From the NCBI RefSeq assembly GCF_900102855.1, contig NZ_FMWD01000004.1:261627-325626 (forward strand): DNA of 64,000 nucleotides. The letters are read 5' to 3'. A program made the translations under genes and the position numbers. Each line of letters opens with the position of its first letter. Position 1 is the stretch's first letter. Origin of the DNA: Thiohalomonas denitrificans (GTDB lineage: Bacteria; Pseudomonadota; Gammaproteobacteria; Thiohalomonadales; Thiohalomonadaceae). Of the stretch, positions 25,780 to 34,836 are shown one piece after another. Under the pieces are notes generated by a model. The model worked only from the letters and a program-made list of their open reading frames with translations, was not told the DNA's origin and did not search any database.

Positions 25780-26271
25780 GGTGCAATTCTTCAAATGCAC
25801 CGTCCCGGTGATGGTTGGAGCCGGCGCATTTGGTTGTGCAACGGGCGAGGGGTGGTGCACGCTGGAAATCTGGCGGCTTTATGGAAAGGAAGGTGGTGCG
25901 TCAGAATGCGCCCTACGGATCGTCCCGGGGTCGGAACCGGCGCATTTGATTGTGCACCGGGCGATGATTGGTGCACGCTGAAAATCTGGCGGCGCCATGG
26001 AAAGGAAGGTGGCGCGTCAGAATGCGCCCTACGGATCGTCCCGGCGTCGGAACCGGCGCATTTGGTTGTGCACCGGGCGAGGGGTGGTGCACGCTGGAAA
26101 TCTGGCGGCTTCATGGAAAGGAAGGTGGTGCGTCAGAATGCGCCCTACGGGGATCGTCCCGGTGATGGTTGGAGCTGGCGCATTTGGTTTTGCCCCCAGG
26201 CGATGATTGGTGCACGCTGAAAATCTGGCGGCTTCATGGAAAGGAAGGTGGTGCGTCAGAATGCGCCCTAC
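25776..26271 (+). repeat. Four-unit tandem array of the GTAGGG/CCCTAC element
   Basis: Units end with GAATGCGCCCTAC at 25916, 26032, 26148 and 26271, giving periods of 116, 116 and 123 bp. Internal landmarks recurring in each unit are GGCGCATTTG, TGGTGCACGCTG, AAATCTGGCGGC and GGAAAGGAAGGTG. The first unit keeps the full left end GTAGGGTGCAATTCTTC. Frames that run through the array are by-products of the repeats and are not called as genes. The two outer ends supply the stop codons of the flanking convergent genes. Confidence 0.9.
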
Positions 26272-26843
26272 CAGTAGCGGACGCGGCCGGTGTCCACATG
26301 GATGAAGTCGGATTCCGGGTAGTAGCCTACGCCGCCGCGTTTCAGAGCTACGGCGGCTTGTTTGAGCCGTTGAGTCGGGGTACCCGGAAGGCGGATATCG
26401 ATGGCCTTTCCCACCTTGTGCAGGCTGTACTTGGCGATGCCTCCGGAAGTGGCGCGCAGTGCCTCGTTGGTGCTCGGGGAACGGTAACCCGAAATCACAT
26501 GAAAGGTCCCCCGCCCATCCACCCGCTGCTGGATGGCCCAGAGCAGATCGAGTAGCCCCAGATCGATTCGTTTTACCTCGCTACTGCGATGGTCGCGCAG
26601 AATGTAATCGACAGCGTCCAGAGCCTCAGGGATGTAGTGTCCCTCTTCCCAGTAGGACGTGCGCAGGGATTCACCGGTGTGAAGGCCATAGAATGCCAGT
26701 TCCCGCACGTGTTCCTCCCGCGCCGGAACACTCGTGGTCGAGAAAGCCGGTGGTGTGATTATCGTTGTCGCACACGCAGCCGCGGCCTTTAGCAAACCCC
26801 GTCGGCCACGGTCCACCCGGTTCCGCTGATTACGGTTTTGCAT
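26268..26843 (-). CDS. MepK-like murein endopeptidase (DUF882, M15 fold)
   Basis: The 191-residue protein has an RRGLLKAAAA N-terminus, a possible Tat or Sec signal, and an export region ending near residue 40. The M15-type metal motifs are SLHKVGKAIDIRLPG (H-x6-D) near residue 150 and FIHVDTGRVRYW at the very end. HVISGYRSPSTNEALR is the typical substrate-loop region. This family (YcbK/MepK) cleaves L,D-cross-links, and an L,D-transpeptidase gene lies immediately upstream. Its TAG stop is formed by the end of the tandem array. Confidence 0.88.
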   Translation of the reverse strand: MQNRNQRNRVDRGRRGLLKAAAACATTIITPPAFSTTSVPAREEHVRELAFYGLHTGESLRTSYWEEGHYIPEALDAVDYILRDHRSSEVKRIDLGLLDLLWAIQQRVDGRGTFHVISGYRSPSTNEALRATSGGIAKYSLHKVGKAIDIRLPGTPTQRLKQAAVALKRGGVGYYPESDFIHVDTGRVRYW

Positions 26844-26903
26844 TTTTCCCTCGAATTCAATTCAAGGGAGATCAAACCGCAGATGGCGACCGCGGTAAAC
26901 GAA

Positions 26904-28562
26904 TCAGTTCACGTTAGAGATGAAGCCTGGCAGCCCACCCTGCAAAGCGGCTATCAGCTCCCGGTTTCGACCATAGACATCATCCCGAAACTGCACCCGG
27001 CCTTCGGAGTCGACCCAGGCGGTCTGATAGACGAAATGAACCGGTACCGGCTCCGGCAGGGTTATCTTTTTCCACGCCCCCGACTCCGCGGCCTCGAGCA
27101 GACGGCCACTTCCCCAGGTGTCATCAAGCAGTGCAGCAGCGAGCGCAAAGGGTTTTTCGAGCCGGATGCAGCCGTGGCTCAAGGCCCGATCGCGGCGCGT
27201 AAACAGATGACGGTCCGGGGTATCGTGAAGATAAATGGCAAAGCGATTGGGAAGCACCAGCTTGATCTGCCCGAGCGCGTTGCGGCTTCCCGGCTCCTGT
27301 TCAAGGCGATAGGGAAACGGTTCCTCCCTGTCGAGCTGCAGGGCAGCCAGGACATCGTCCCGGGTCAGTTCCACCGGATGCCCTTCCCTGGACACCTGAA
27401 TGCCCTGTCGGGCGAAATAGGACGGGTCCGATAGCAGACGAGGCAGCAGTTCGTCACGGGCAATCGCCTCCGGTATCACCCACCCGGGGTTGAGCACCAG
27501 ATAACGAATCGGGGAGCTGAAGGCCGGAGTCTCCCACTCCTTCTCCGCGCGGCCAACAATAACCCGCATATTCAGCTGTTCACGATCGGCGTCGTAAAGG
27601 GAGAGACGAAACCCGGCGACATTCACCATCACGAAGCGCTGCGCCTCCGTCCGGGGCATCCAGCGCCAGCGCTCCAGACTGGCCCGGATCTGTGCAAGCC
27701 GCTCCTCGACCGGCACATTCAGGGCCGCCCGCGTGTCGGGACCCACCCGACCGTCGACCCGAAGCCCATGCCGTGCCTGAAAAAGTCGTACGCCCCTCTC
27801 GAGCTGCCCGTCGAAAAACCCCGGGTCGGGAACATCTGCCAGGGAAAGGTCGCCGCTCTGGGCCAGGCGGCGGCGAAGCGTGGCGATTCGCGGCTGGCGA
27901 TCACCCCGTTTCAGGCTCTCCCCCGGAGGAAGATAATGGAAGCCGCCCATACGGGCCGCGGCCCGATAGTCCCGAAGGGCGCGACGCAGCTGGCGGTACC
28001 CGGTTGCCTGTGGAGCCAGACTGTCCAGAACGGTTGCCACCGATTGGCCATCGGCCAGCAGCTCGATGATCCGCCCCGGTGCCAGGTAATCCCGCTGCCA
28101 ATGCCAGGAGGGGTCCACCCTGTAGGGATCGGTTTGCCCCCGGTAAAGTTCCGAGGCGGTAACCAGCAGGGCATGGGTGAGTTGCAGTTCGACGGCGGCG
28201 ATACGCTCGGAAGAGACCTCGCCAAGGGGAATATAGGGCGTGCGGGCATATTCGAGGCCATGGCGCTCATTGGCCAGCCAGGTCAGGAATTCGCGGGCAC
28301 GGGGGTTGAGTCCGCGGCTATCGAACCAGAGGGGTGTATAGCCTCTTGAAGAATAGACGCTGTGCCAGGAAGAGCGGGTCGGTAGCCGAGCCACATCGGC
28401 GGGCATTGCCTGGTCGCTTTGCAGCCAATTTCGCAGCACCTTTCCTACACCGGACTCGGCATCTGCTGCTGCCGGATTCAACAATCCGCAACACAGCACG
28501 ACGACGGCCAAGGCGCGGCGCGGTCCAGCGCGGAACTCTCCATTCACAAAACAGTGGTTCAC
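26904..28562 (-). CDS. L,D-transpeptidase of the YcbB/LdtD type
   Basis: This enzyme forms 3-3 cross-links in peptidoglycan and is insensitive to most beta-lactams. The preferred start is GTG 28562, overlapping the upstream stop as GTGA. A signal segment follows (ALAVVVLCCGLLNPAAADA). The order is an N-terminal scaffold region, a peptidoglycan-binding domain (QLERGVRLFQARHGLRVDGR), and the YkuD catalytic domain. The active site is in YLHDTPDRHLFTRRDRALSH followed by GCIR. The 552-residue length is close to E. coli LdtD. It is co-oriented with the MepK-like gene. Confidence 0.92.
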   Translation of the reverse strand: MNHCFVNGEFRAGPRRALAVVVLCCGLLNPAAADAESGVGKVLRNWLQSDQAMPADVARLPTRSSWHSVYSSRGYTPLWFDSRGLNPRAREFLTWLANERHGLEYARTPYIPLGEVSSERIAAVELQLTHALLVTASELYRGQTDPYRVDPSWHWQRDYLAPGRIIELLADGQSVATVLDSLAPQATGYRQLRRALRDYRAAARMGGFHYLPPGESLKRGDRQPRIATLRRRLAQSGDLSLADVPDPGFFDGQLERGVRLFQARHGLRVDGRVGPDTRAALNVPVEERLAQIRASLERWRWMPRTEAQRFVMVNVAGFRLSLYDADREQLNMRVIVGRAEKEWETPAFSSPIRYLVLNPGWVIPEAIARDELLPRLLSDPSYFARQGIQVSREGHPVELTRDDVLAALQLDREEPFPYRLEQEPGSRNALGQIKLVLPNRFAIYLHDTPDRHLFTRRDRALSHGCIRLEKPFALAAALLDDTWGSGRLLEAAESGAWKKITLPEPVPVHFVYQTAWVDSEGRVQFRDDVYGRNRELIAALQGGLPGFISNVN

Positions 28563-30448
28563 CCGGCTTCCTCCACCCTTTCGGTCAACGCCCGACAATC
28601 GCGCGCTTCGGCCCCTCCGGCCTCGAGAAAGGGGACCAGAGCTGCAGCAGGTCCAAAGAGTGCCGCCAAAGCCACTGATCCAAGGATCTCCGGAACAGGG
28701 TCGCCAGCCGCCTCAAAGGAGGGGTCGCGAAACGGTCCCTGCACGGTTACCGGCCGATTCAGGTAGAGCGGACTCGGCTCCTTGGCCCGGGTGGCCACCT
28801 CCAGATTGAAAGTTTCGCTCCGCAGGTTAATCAATCCCTCGACAATCAGCACGGCGGCTTCGGTATCGACAACAGCGGTCTCTGCCCTGGCAATGCCGTT
28901 TTCGACATCAAAGAGGGCGATGGCGCAACGAATGGGCGTACTGGTGTCTTCGCCGCGGACCAGAAGGAACTTGGCAATATCCAGTCCGGCCGCCGCCACC
29001 AGGATACTGTCCAGCCGCCCCCCGGTACCGACCAGTTCAATGCGCCCGTTCCCATGACCGATGGCGGAGGCGATCGTGGGCCCGTCACCCGCCAGGCGCA
29101 CGCGGCCACCGATCACGATCTGGGTGGCCTCCACCGGTTCGATCTCCGGCAGAAACTTCGCCAGTTGGACGCCTTGCAGCTCCAGGTCCAGCCCCATCCC
29201 CGGCAGGCCGACCGCATCGAATCGTACACGGCCCTTCACCTGACCGCCCGCGATGCGCACCCGAAGAGGGTGAAGGGTGAGGCGACCATCCTGCAACCGG
29301 ATGAATAACTCGAGGTTACGGAGGGGGATGATGGGGGTTTCCAACACACCTGCCTTCAGCTCGATATCGACTCCAAGGGCCCGCAGCCTCTGTTCGGCAA
29401 TACGAGCCCGAGGCAATATCTCGGTCCGCTCCTCCTCTCTCTCGGGTTCGGCCAGAAACATACCGATGTCCGCAGGCGACAGACGCTCTCCGGAAAGGTG
29501 CCCCTTCAGTTGCGGAGGGTGGACCGAAAAATCCACACCGATGCGACCCTCCAGGTCCGACTCCCCCACCTGCAGTTGCAACTGCGAAAGCACATACCGC
29601 GCACCCTCTCTTTGCAACTGACCGCTCATGGCATAAGGCGGGGTGGGCGGGGCCGGTACCCCGGCGATAGGAAAAAGACGCCCCAGGTTGGGGCCGCTCA
29701 GTGCCACGTGCGTATCGAAGAACCGCCCGCTCCCATCGCCTGTCAAAACACCGTCGACCGCCAGCCGCGTCTCGGCGATCACCAGTTCGCCGCGGAGCGG
29801 AAAACGCGCGCCCGGGGTCTGCAGATCGGTAACGTCCCCACCCTCTGCGCTGGCAAACAGCGGCAATCCGTCAAGGGTACCCCGGATATCCAGAGTGGCG
29901 CGATCTTCATAGCTCGACAGGTGTGCTTCGGCAAGCACGAGCGACCGTTCACTGTCCCGGGTGTGATCACGGTATTCAATCACCACATCATTCAGTCGCG
30001 CGCCGGTAATGACCGGCAGCTCAGCCCCTCCTTCCCCATCCTGCCCGCCAAAGGTCCAGTTTGTAGCCCCCTTCGCGGAACGGGTCAATCGCAGGATCCC
30101 CTCATCGATTCGGAGATCGGTCAGCAAGACCTTGCCACGAAGCAGCGGTAGTAGTCCGATGGTTGCCGTCGCCTGTTCGATGTCGAACATCGGCTGTTCC
30201 GCCCAGGCGGAGTTCGCGAGGCGCAAATCCGAGACTCTGATTCGGGTCGGCAATCCCCAGTCGATCCCGAGATCACCGATTTTCAGTGCGCGCCCCGTCG
30301 CTTCCTCGACCCGGGATTCGGCGAATCGGGCTACGTCCGCGTCGTCGATCAAAAGCACGAGGGCAACCATCGCGGCCGCTATCAGCAGCAGAAGCGTCGC
30401 GATACCCTTGAGTACGGTGTGCTTTCCCTTGCCCTTCCGACCCGCCAT
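28559..30448 (-). CDS. AsmA family protein
   Basis: The product has 629 residues from ATG 30448 (MAGRKGKGKH), followed by one N-terminal membrane anchor (ATLLLLIAAAMVALVLLI). The rest is a long beta-rich repeat region. AsmA hallmarks are VEEATGRALKIGDLGIDWGL near the start, DLRIDEGILRLTRSAKGATN, and the C-terminal RSETFNLEVATRAKEPSPLY. These proteins form periplasmic bridges implicated in phospholipid transport to the outer membrane. The stop overlaps the start of the L,D-transpeptidase gene. Confidence 0.88.
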   Translation of the reverse strand: MAGRKGKGKHTVLKGIATLLLLIAAAMVALVLLIDDADVARFAESRVEEATGRALKIGDLGIDWGLPTRIRVSDLRLANSAWAEQPMFDIEQATATIGLLPLLRGKVLLTDLRIDEGILRLTRSAKGATNWTFGGQDGEGGAELPVITGARLNDVVIEYRDHTRDSERSLVLAEAHLSSYEDRATLDIRGTLDGLPLFASAEGGDVTDLQTPGARFPLRGELVIAETRLAVDGVLTGDGSGRFFDTHVALSGPNLGRLFPIAGVPAPPTPPYAMSGQLQREGARYVLSQLQLQVGESDLEGRIGVDFSVHPPQLKGHLSGERLSPADIGMFLAEPEREEERTEILPRARIAEQRLRALGVDIELKAGVLETPIIPLRNLELFIRLQDGRLTLHPLRVRIAGGQVKGRVRFDAVGLPGMGLDLELQGVQLAKFLPEIEPVEATQIVIGGRVRLAGDGPTIASAIGHGNGRIELVGTGGRLDSILVAAAGLDIAKFLLVRGEDTSTPIRCAIALFDVENGIARAETAVVDTEAAVLIVEGLINLRSETFNLEVATRAKEPSPLYLNRPVTVQGPFRDPSFEAAGDPVPEILGSVALAALFGPAAALVPFLEAGGAEARDCRALTERVEEAG

Positions 30449-30523
30449 TCCGTGGCCTCCGGTTTTGCCAGCGAGTATAGCGAGCCAACCGAAGGGCGGC
30501 ACCGAACAGATCCGGTTCCACGC

Positions 30524-30645
30524 AAGTCCGTAGCGCAGGAGCGGAGAAGCCACGAGCCGGACCGCTATCGCGAGTGCCGTCGCTCCTACAGGAGAAACCC
30601 CAACCGCGGTAGGAGCGGCGGAAGCCGCGAGTCAGGCCGCCGGGA
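30524..30645. repeat. REP-like GTAGGAGCGG palindromes
   Basis: GTAGCGCAGGAGCGG, GTCGCTCCTACAGGAG and GGTAGGAGCGGCGGAAGCCG alternate in opposite orientations within 120 bp. These resemble the REP sequences common in Pseudomonas-like genomes. They separate the AsmA gene from norD. Confidence 0.6.
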
Positions 30646-30653
30646 AATGGTCG

Positions 30654-32492
30654 CTAGGATGCGGTCAGACGGGCGTAGAGCAGGGGCAAATGTTTCGGCA
30701 GCTCTTCCGGTCGACGAATGACGATGAAGCTGTCCGGGCCGAACAGGTGGGGCAGGTATTCGCCGCCTTCACGATCGATGGTCACACAGAACGGAAACAG
30801 GCCTTTTTTACGGGCCTCGCGGACCGCCTCCCGCGTATCCTCGATACCGTAGCGACCTTCGTATTTGTCGAGGTCATTGGGTTTGCCGTCGGTAAGGATC
30901 AACAACAACTGCCGGCTTGCGCCCTGGCGCGACAGCAGATCGGCACTGTAACGAATCGCCGCCCCCATGCGGGTGTAGTACCCGGGCTTGATGGCATTGA
31001 TCCGACCCCGGACGCGATCATCAGGGCGCTCATCGAACCCCTTGAGTTTGTGAACCCGAACCTGGTCACGGCGTTTCGAGGAAAACCCGTGAATGGCGAA
31101 CCGATCGCCGGTGGCCGAGAGGGCTTCGGTGAACAGATGCAGACTATCGCGGATAACATCAATGACCCGATCGTCATCATTGACCGCCGCGTCGGTCGAG
31201 AGCGAGAGATCGGCAAGCAGCAGGCACGCCAGGTCACGGTTGCCGTTGCGAAACTCCCGGTACAGATTGTCGCCTGCAGCAACATGGCCACTCATTTTTT
31301 CGGTGGTAAAGTGCAGGTAGGCATCCAGGTCCACCTCGGATCCGTCGGCCAGGCCGCGCTCCCAGATCCGGGTCTGCACCAGTGCCTGAAACTGGTTACG
31401 CAGCCGTTTCGCCGTGCGACGAAGGTGGACTGGCAACTCGGGCGCCCCCAGGTGGCGTGCCTCCATGGGCAGAATGCAGCAGCGGTCGGGTTGCAGTTCA
31501 CGTTTTCGGTAGTCCCACTCGGGCAGGGTGACACCTTCACTGAGGGGCAGGTCGTCGTATTCGGCGGCGGGCATATCCAGATCGAACCGCAGGCGTTTCA
31601 CCGAAGGCTGCGAGTCGCGGGACACACTCATCACGTCCATGTCCTCGGCAGCTTTCTCGGCGTCCTCATCATCGTCGTCGGTGGTCCGGTCGACATTCAT
31701 GAACTCCGCCCAGCTGAGGATGGCATCCATACGTATCGCCACCAGACCATCCTCCCCCTCAGGCATGTCGGTCCGCTCGGCACGGCGGCGCTGTTTCTTT
31801 TCCGGTTCCTTGCTTTCGCCCGAAGGTGAACCGTCGGGTGCGTCCTGTTCGGAAGAGCACCGGACCGCTCGCAACAGGGGCGGCGAGGGATGCAACCAGA
31901 GGTGAACCGGCTGTGGCGGACGTCCGGCCCACGGCAATTCCAGCGTCTGATCGGGATCGGAGAGTGCAGCGCGGATGACCCGCTCCTGGGCCGCCTCGCC
32001 ATCAGGGAGCGAGTCCGGGTCGGGGCGAAGCGCCTGAAGCGCGGCGATCAGCTGGGCATAGCGCGTGCGGAGACCGGGAAACCGGGCCAGGGCGATACGG
32101 GTCAATGCCTGATTGCGCGCCACCCAGGGAAGCGGCAAATCGGGAGTCTCCTCCCCGGCAGCCAGAGCGGCCAACCAGAGGTAGAGATCGCGATTTCGCT
32201 CCCGTTCCGGAAACAGATCGATACGGCCCGGCAGACGCAGGGTGGATTCATCCCGCCATGCGAGCGGAACTGCACGACCCGTGCCGGCGACCTTCTGCAG
32301 GAAACGTCGACGCGCACCATGCTCGGTACCGGAAGCCGCCTCGATCTTCAAGCCACCGTCGCCGCCAAAAGCCCGGAACAGGACCGCCAGGGTCACCCGC
32401 ATCTCTTCGAGTGTTACCGCCGCCTCGGCATGGTCCTGCTCGGCGGTACTGGTGATCCAGCGATGCCATTTTTTTCCGACCCACTCTTCCAT
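30654..32492 (-). CDS. norD: Nitric oxide reductase activation protein NorD (VWA domain)
   Basis: NorD works with the AAA+ protein NorQ to mature or activate cNor. The 612-residue product has a C-terminal von Willebrand A domain with the MIDAS motif DLSLSTDAAV near residue 420. The family stretch KPGYYTRMGAAIRYSADLLS and LLILTDGKPNDLDKYEGRYG follow. The N-terminal half is acidic and has no membrane segment. It is the last gene of norE-norF-norQ-x-polyferredoxin-norD, 17 bp after the polyferredoxin gene. Confidence 0.93.
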   Translation of the reverse strand: MEEWVGKKWHRWITSTAEQDHAEAAVTLEEMRVTLAVLFRAFGGDGGLKIEAASGTEHGARRRFLQKVAGTGRAVPLAWRDESTLRLPGRIDLFPERERNRDLYLWLAALAAGEETPDLPLPWVARNQALTRIALARFPGLRTRYAQLIAALQALRPDPDSLPDGEAAQERVIRAALSDPDQTLELPWAGRPPQPVHLWLHPSPPLLRAVRCSSEQDAPDGSPSGESKEPEKKQRRRAERTDMPEGEDGLVAIRMDAILSWAEFMNVDRTTDDDDEDAEKAAEDMDVMSVSRDSQPSVKRLRFDLDMPAAEYDDLPLSEGVTLPEWDYRKRELQPDRCCILPMEARHLGAPELPVHLRRTAKRLRNQFQALVQTRIWERGLADGSEVDLDAYLHFTTEKMSGHVAAGDNLYREFRNGNRDLACLLLADLSLSTDAAVNDDDRVIDVIRDSLHLFTEALSATGDRFAIHGFSSKRRDQVRVHKLKGFDERPDDRVRGRINAIKPGYYTRMGAAIRYSADLLSRQGASRQLLLILTDGKPNDLDKYEGRYGIEDTREAVREARKKGLFPFCVTIDREGGEYLPHLFGPDSFIVIRRPEELPKHLPLLYARLTAS

Positions 32493-32509
32493 CAGTCGCG
32501 CACCTTCGG

Positions 32510-33547
32510 TTACGAGGAGTTGGCGGAGTCGCAGAGCCCGCAGAGGAGATGACCACCGTCACTATTGGACCCACAGCGGGAAGATTGTGTTCCCGGCGTC
32601 CTGTTGCCTTCCCTCCTGCCGTCCGAGCGCCCGAATTCACGATCGGATACATCCAGGGCATCAGCGCCGCTCACCCAGTGCAGCAGGCTCTCCCGGGGGC
32701 CGCCCATGACCTGGTCGCAGGCCTGCAGACAGCGTGCGCACTGGGTACAGGTAAACATCCGCCGCTTGATGGAGCGGGGCTTCAAACGCATCGGGCAGGC
32801 GTTGTCACAAGCGTTGTCGCAGTCGGTGCATGCCTTGACGCGATGGCGATCGAAGCCGACCACCATGGCTTTCTTGTTGCCCATCCAGGCAAGACTCTGG
32901 AACAGGCCGACAGCACAGCCGAAACGGCAGAACAGGTGCCGGGCATAGAGGAATTCGATACTGAAAAGCAGCGTGCCAATGCCGATGAACAGTGCCTGGT
33001 TGCGGGTCGGCTGCAGGTTGGCCAGGTTGCCGTAGACCTCGGCCGGCGGCAGCAGGTAGGTCAGCAGTGCGGTCGCCCAGAGGAACGCAAAGCCGACCAC
33101 CGCAAACAGCGTGGGGATCCACCATATCCGGGAGGGGCGGATCCGCCGTCCGTCCGGCAGGATTTCGGGCAACCGCCGCTTGTCCCAAACACTGAGTTTA
33201 CCAATGGCGCGCCGCATCAGCGCATTGATGGTTTCCACCACCGAGAAATGCGGGCAGAGCCAGCCGCAATAGAGCCGCCCGTATTTCCAGGAGACCCAGA
33301 TCACGCCACCGACCACCAGGACAATGGGCAGCAGGCCGCGCAGCGCCATCTGGACGGCGGCGCCCCCGGCGCCGATCTCGCCGGCGGCAAAGCGATCAAT
33401 CCCCAGAGTCCAGGGATAGCCAAAAAGGAAGAAGTGTCCCAGGGTCAGGTCGAACCGGAAGAGATCCAGCGGGGGGGCCAGCACAAACAGTACAAAGAAC
33501 GCGGACCGCAACCACAGCCGCTTGGTCTCCCTGGTGTACTGTTTCAT
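32510..33547 (-). CDS. Membrane-bound polyferredoxin (NapH/CcoG-like) in nor operon
   Basis: The 345-residue protein has about five membrane segments. Cys-rich motifs are CGWLCP near residue 95, CRFGC near 215, and a double ferredoxin C-terminus (CTDCDNACDNACP, CTQCARCLQAC) for two [4Fe-4S] clusters. Relatives pass electrons across the membrane or assist metalloenzyme assembly, for example NapH, NosR and CcoG. It lies between a membrane-protein gene and norD, so a role in NO reductase maturation is likely but inferred. The start codon ATG 33547 and the next five codons align with the inverted end of a MITE. Confidence 0.85.
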   Translation of the reverse strand: MKQYTRETKRLWLRSAFFVLFVLAPPLDLFRFDLTLGHFFLFGYPWTLGIDRFAAGEIGAGGAAVQMALRGLLPIVLVVGGVIWVSWKYGRLYCGWLCPHFSVVETINALMRRAIGKLSVWDKRRLPEILPDGRRIRPSRIWWIPTLFAVVGFAFLWATALLTYLLPPAEVYGNLANLQPTRNQALFIGIGTLLFSIEFLYARHLFCRFGCAVGLFQSLAWMGNKKAMVVGFDRHRVKACTDCDNACDNACPMRLKPRSIKRRMFTCTQCARCLQACDQVMGGPRESLLHWVSGADALDVSDREFGRSDGRREGNRTPGTQSSRCGSNSDGGHLLCGLCDSANSS

Positions 33548-33604
33548 ACGAAATGGCACTTTCAGAGCCCCCCAAAAGTGTCAGGACAAGGCACAGCGCG
33601 CCTA
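33531..33604. mobile_element. 74-bp MITE relic spanning the start of the polyferredoxin gene
   Basis: This stretch aligns without gaps to bases 25010-25083 of the intact MITE. GTGTACTG at 33534 corresponds to 25013, and ACTTTCAGAGCCCCCCAAAA at 33558 corresponds to 25037. The right part of the MITE is missing; the relic ends in CTAG at about 33601-33604. It contains the start codon of the polyferredoxin gene and the stop codon (33602-33604) of the gene upstream. Confidence 0.8.
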
Positions 33605-33997
33605 GTCACAGGGAACTCCCACGAGAGGAAAACGATACGATTTTCCGGCCATCGCCTTGGCCAGTCCTATTACGCCCAGCAGCACCAGAAAAGTGTGCAC
33701 GGTGAGGAAGTGCAGCAGTGCCACGGTCCAGGCGGCGGGTGTGGCCCAGTTCCCTGCCGCAAGGATGAGAATGGTCACCCAGATCAGCAGCAGAGCGGCC
33801 CACATGGTTGCGCGCACGGTCTGTGCCAGATGGCTGCGGGCCAGCGGCGAGGCATCGGAATAGGTGCGCAGATAGACCCAGAACAGGATGATGCATCCCA
33901 CAGCCGGTAGCAGCAGCAGGTTCACCAGGTAGAGCGCCTCGGCGATAATGGCGAGTCGCTGCCCGGGAATGTCTGTTATATCAGCTGCTTCCGCCAT
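33602..33997 (-). CDS. Four-helix membrane protein in nor operon
   Basis: The 131-residue product has about four hydrophobic segments (LVNLLLLPAVGCIILFWVYL first). The pattern ARSHLAQTVRATMWAALLLI followed by a final KSYRFPLVG is similar to DUF4870-type proteins such as the one at 51185-51514. Function is unknown. It lies between norQ and the polyferredoxin gene, so it is probably co-transcribed with nor accessory genes. Its stop codon is the CTAG end of a MITE relic, so the original C-terminus may have been different. Confidence 0.7.
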   Translation of the reverse strand: MAEAADITDIPGQRLAIIAEALYLVNLLLLPAVGCIILFWVYLRTYSDASPLARSHLAQTVRATMWAALLLIWVTILILAAGNWATPAAWTVALLHFLTVHTFLVLLGVIGLAKAMAGKSYRFPLVGVPCD

Positions 33998-34019
33998 TTC
34001 TTCTCCAAATTTGTGAACG

Positions 34020-34826
34020 TTATCCGAACACCGCGCGTACGACTTCCATAAGGGCGTCTGCAGTTTCCGGATCGTCGGTAAGGGGCTCCACGATGGCAGC
34101 CCTGCAGGCCTCCACCGGGTCGAAACCGTTGTTGATCAGCGTGCCCGCATAGACCAGAAGCCGCGTCGAGGCGGACTCCTCCAGATCGTGATCCTTGAGG
34201 GCGCGCAACCCTCCGGCCAGCGCCACCAGCCGTTCGGCAGTGGCGGTTTTCACACCGGACTCTCCCATCACCACCTGCCGCTCGGTCTCGGGACGCGGGT
34301 AGTCGAAACTCATACCCACGAAACGCTGCCGCGTACTCGGCTTCATGCCTTTCAGCAGATTCTGGTAACCGGGATTGTAGGAAACCACCAGCATGAACTC
34401 CGGCGGCGCCTGGAGGACCTCTCCGGTGCGTTCGATGGGCAGTGTACGCCGGTCATCCGAAAGCGGATGCAGCACCACGGTGGTGTCCTTGCGAGCCTCG
34501 ACCACCTCATCAAGATAGCAGATCGCCCCTTCACGCACTGCGCGGGTCAGGGGGCCATCAGCCCAGTAGGTGGTGCCGTCCCCGATCAGGTGACGGCCAA
34601 TCAGGTCGGCAGCGGTCAGATCATCGTGGCAGGCCACAGTATACAACGGCCGCCCGAGCCTGGCTGCCATATGGCGAATGAAGCGTGTCTTTCCGCAACC
34701 GGTCGGCCCCTTGATGAGGACCGGCAGCTGGTGTTGATAGGCGTTCTCGAAAAGCGCAATCTCCTGGCCCTGGGGAGAATAGAAAGGCAACTCCTGGAAC
34801 GCGGTTCGCTTTGCTTCGGCAGTCAC
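34020..34826 (-). CDS. norQ: MoxR-type AAA+ protein NorQ (CbbQ/NirQ family)
   Basis: This AAA+ ATPase acts with NorD on cNor. Motifs are Walker A GPTGCGKT near residue 40 and the Walker B region GAICYLDEVVEARKDTTVVL. FMLVVSYNPGYQNLLKGMKP and STRQRFVGMSFDYP are family signatures. GTG 34826, seven bases after AGGAG, is preferred over ATG 34868; it gives 268 residues, the usual length. It is directly downstream of norF. Confidence 0.94.
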   Translation of the reverse strand: MTAEAKRTAFQELPFYSPQGQEIALFENAYQHQLPVLIKGPTGCGKTRFIRHMAARLGRPLYTVACHDDLTAADLIGRHLIGDGTTYWADGPLTRAVREGAICYLDEVVEARKDTTVVLHPLSDDRRTLPIERTGEVLQAPPEFMLVVSYNPGYQNLLKGMKPSTRQRFVGMSFDYPRPETERQVVMGESGVKTATAERLVALAGGLRALKDHDLEESASTRLLVYAGTLINNGFDPVEACRAAIVEPLTDDPETADALMEVVRAVFG

Positions 34827-34836
34827 GACTGTTCTC

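Noticed and set aside
25795-26220. Protein encoded across the tandem array
   Set aside because: Open frames exist in several phases because the repeat lacks stops in them; the protein merely mirrors the DNA repeat.
25776-26271. CRISPR array
   Set aside because: Units are 116-123 bp, near-identical throughout and without alternating short repeats and unique spacers; there are no cas genes.
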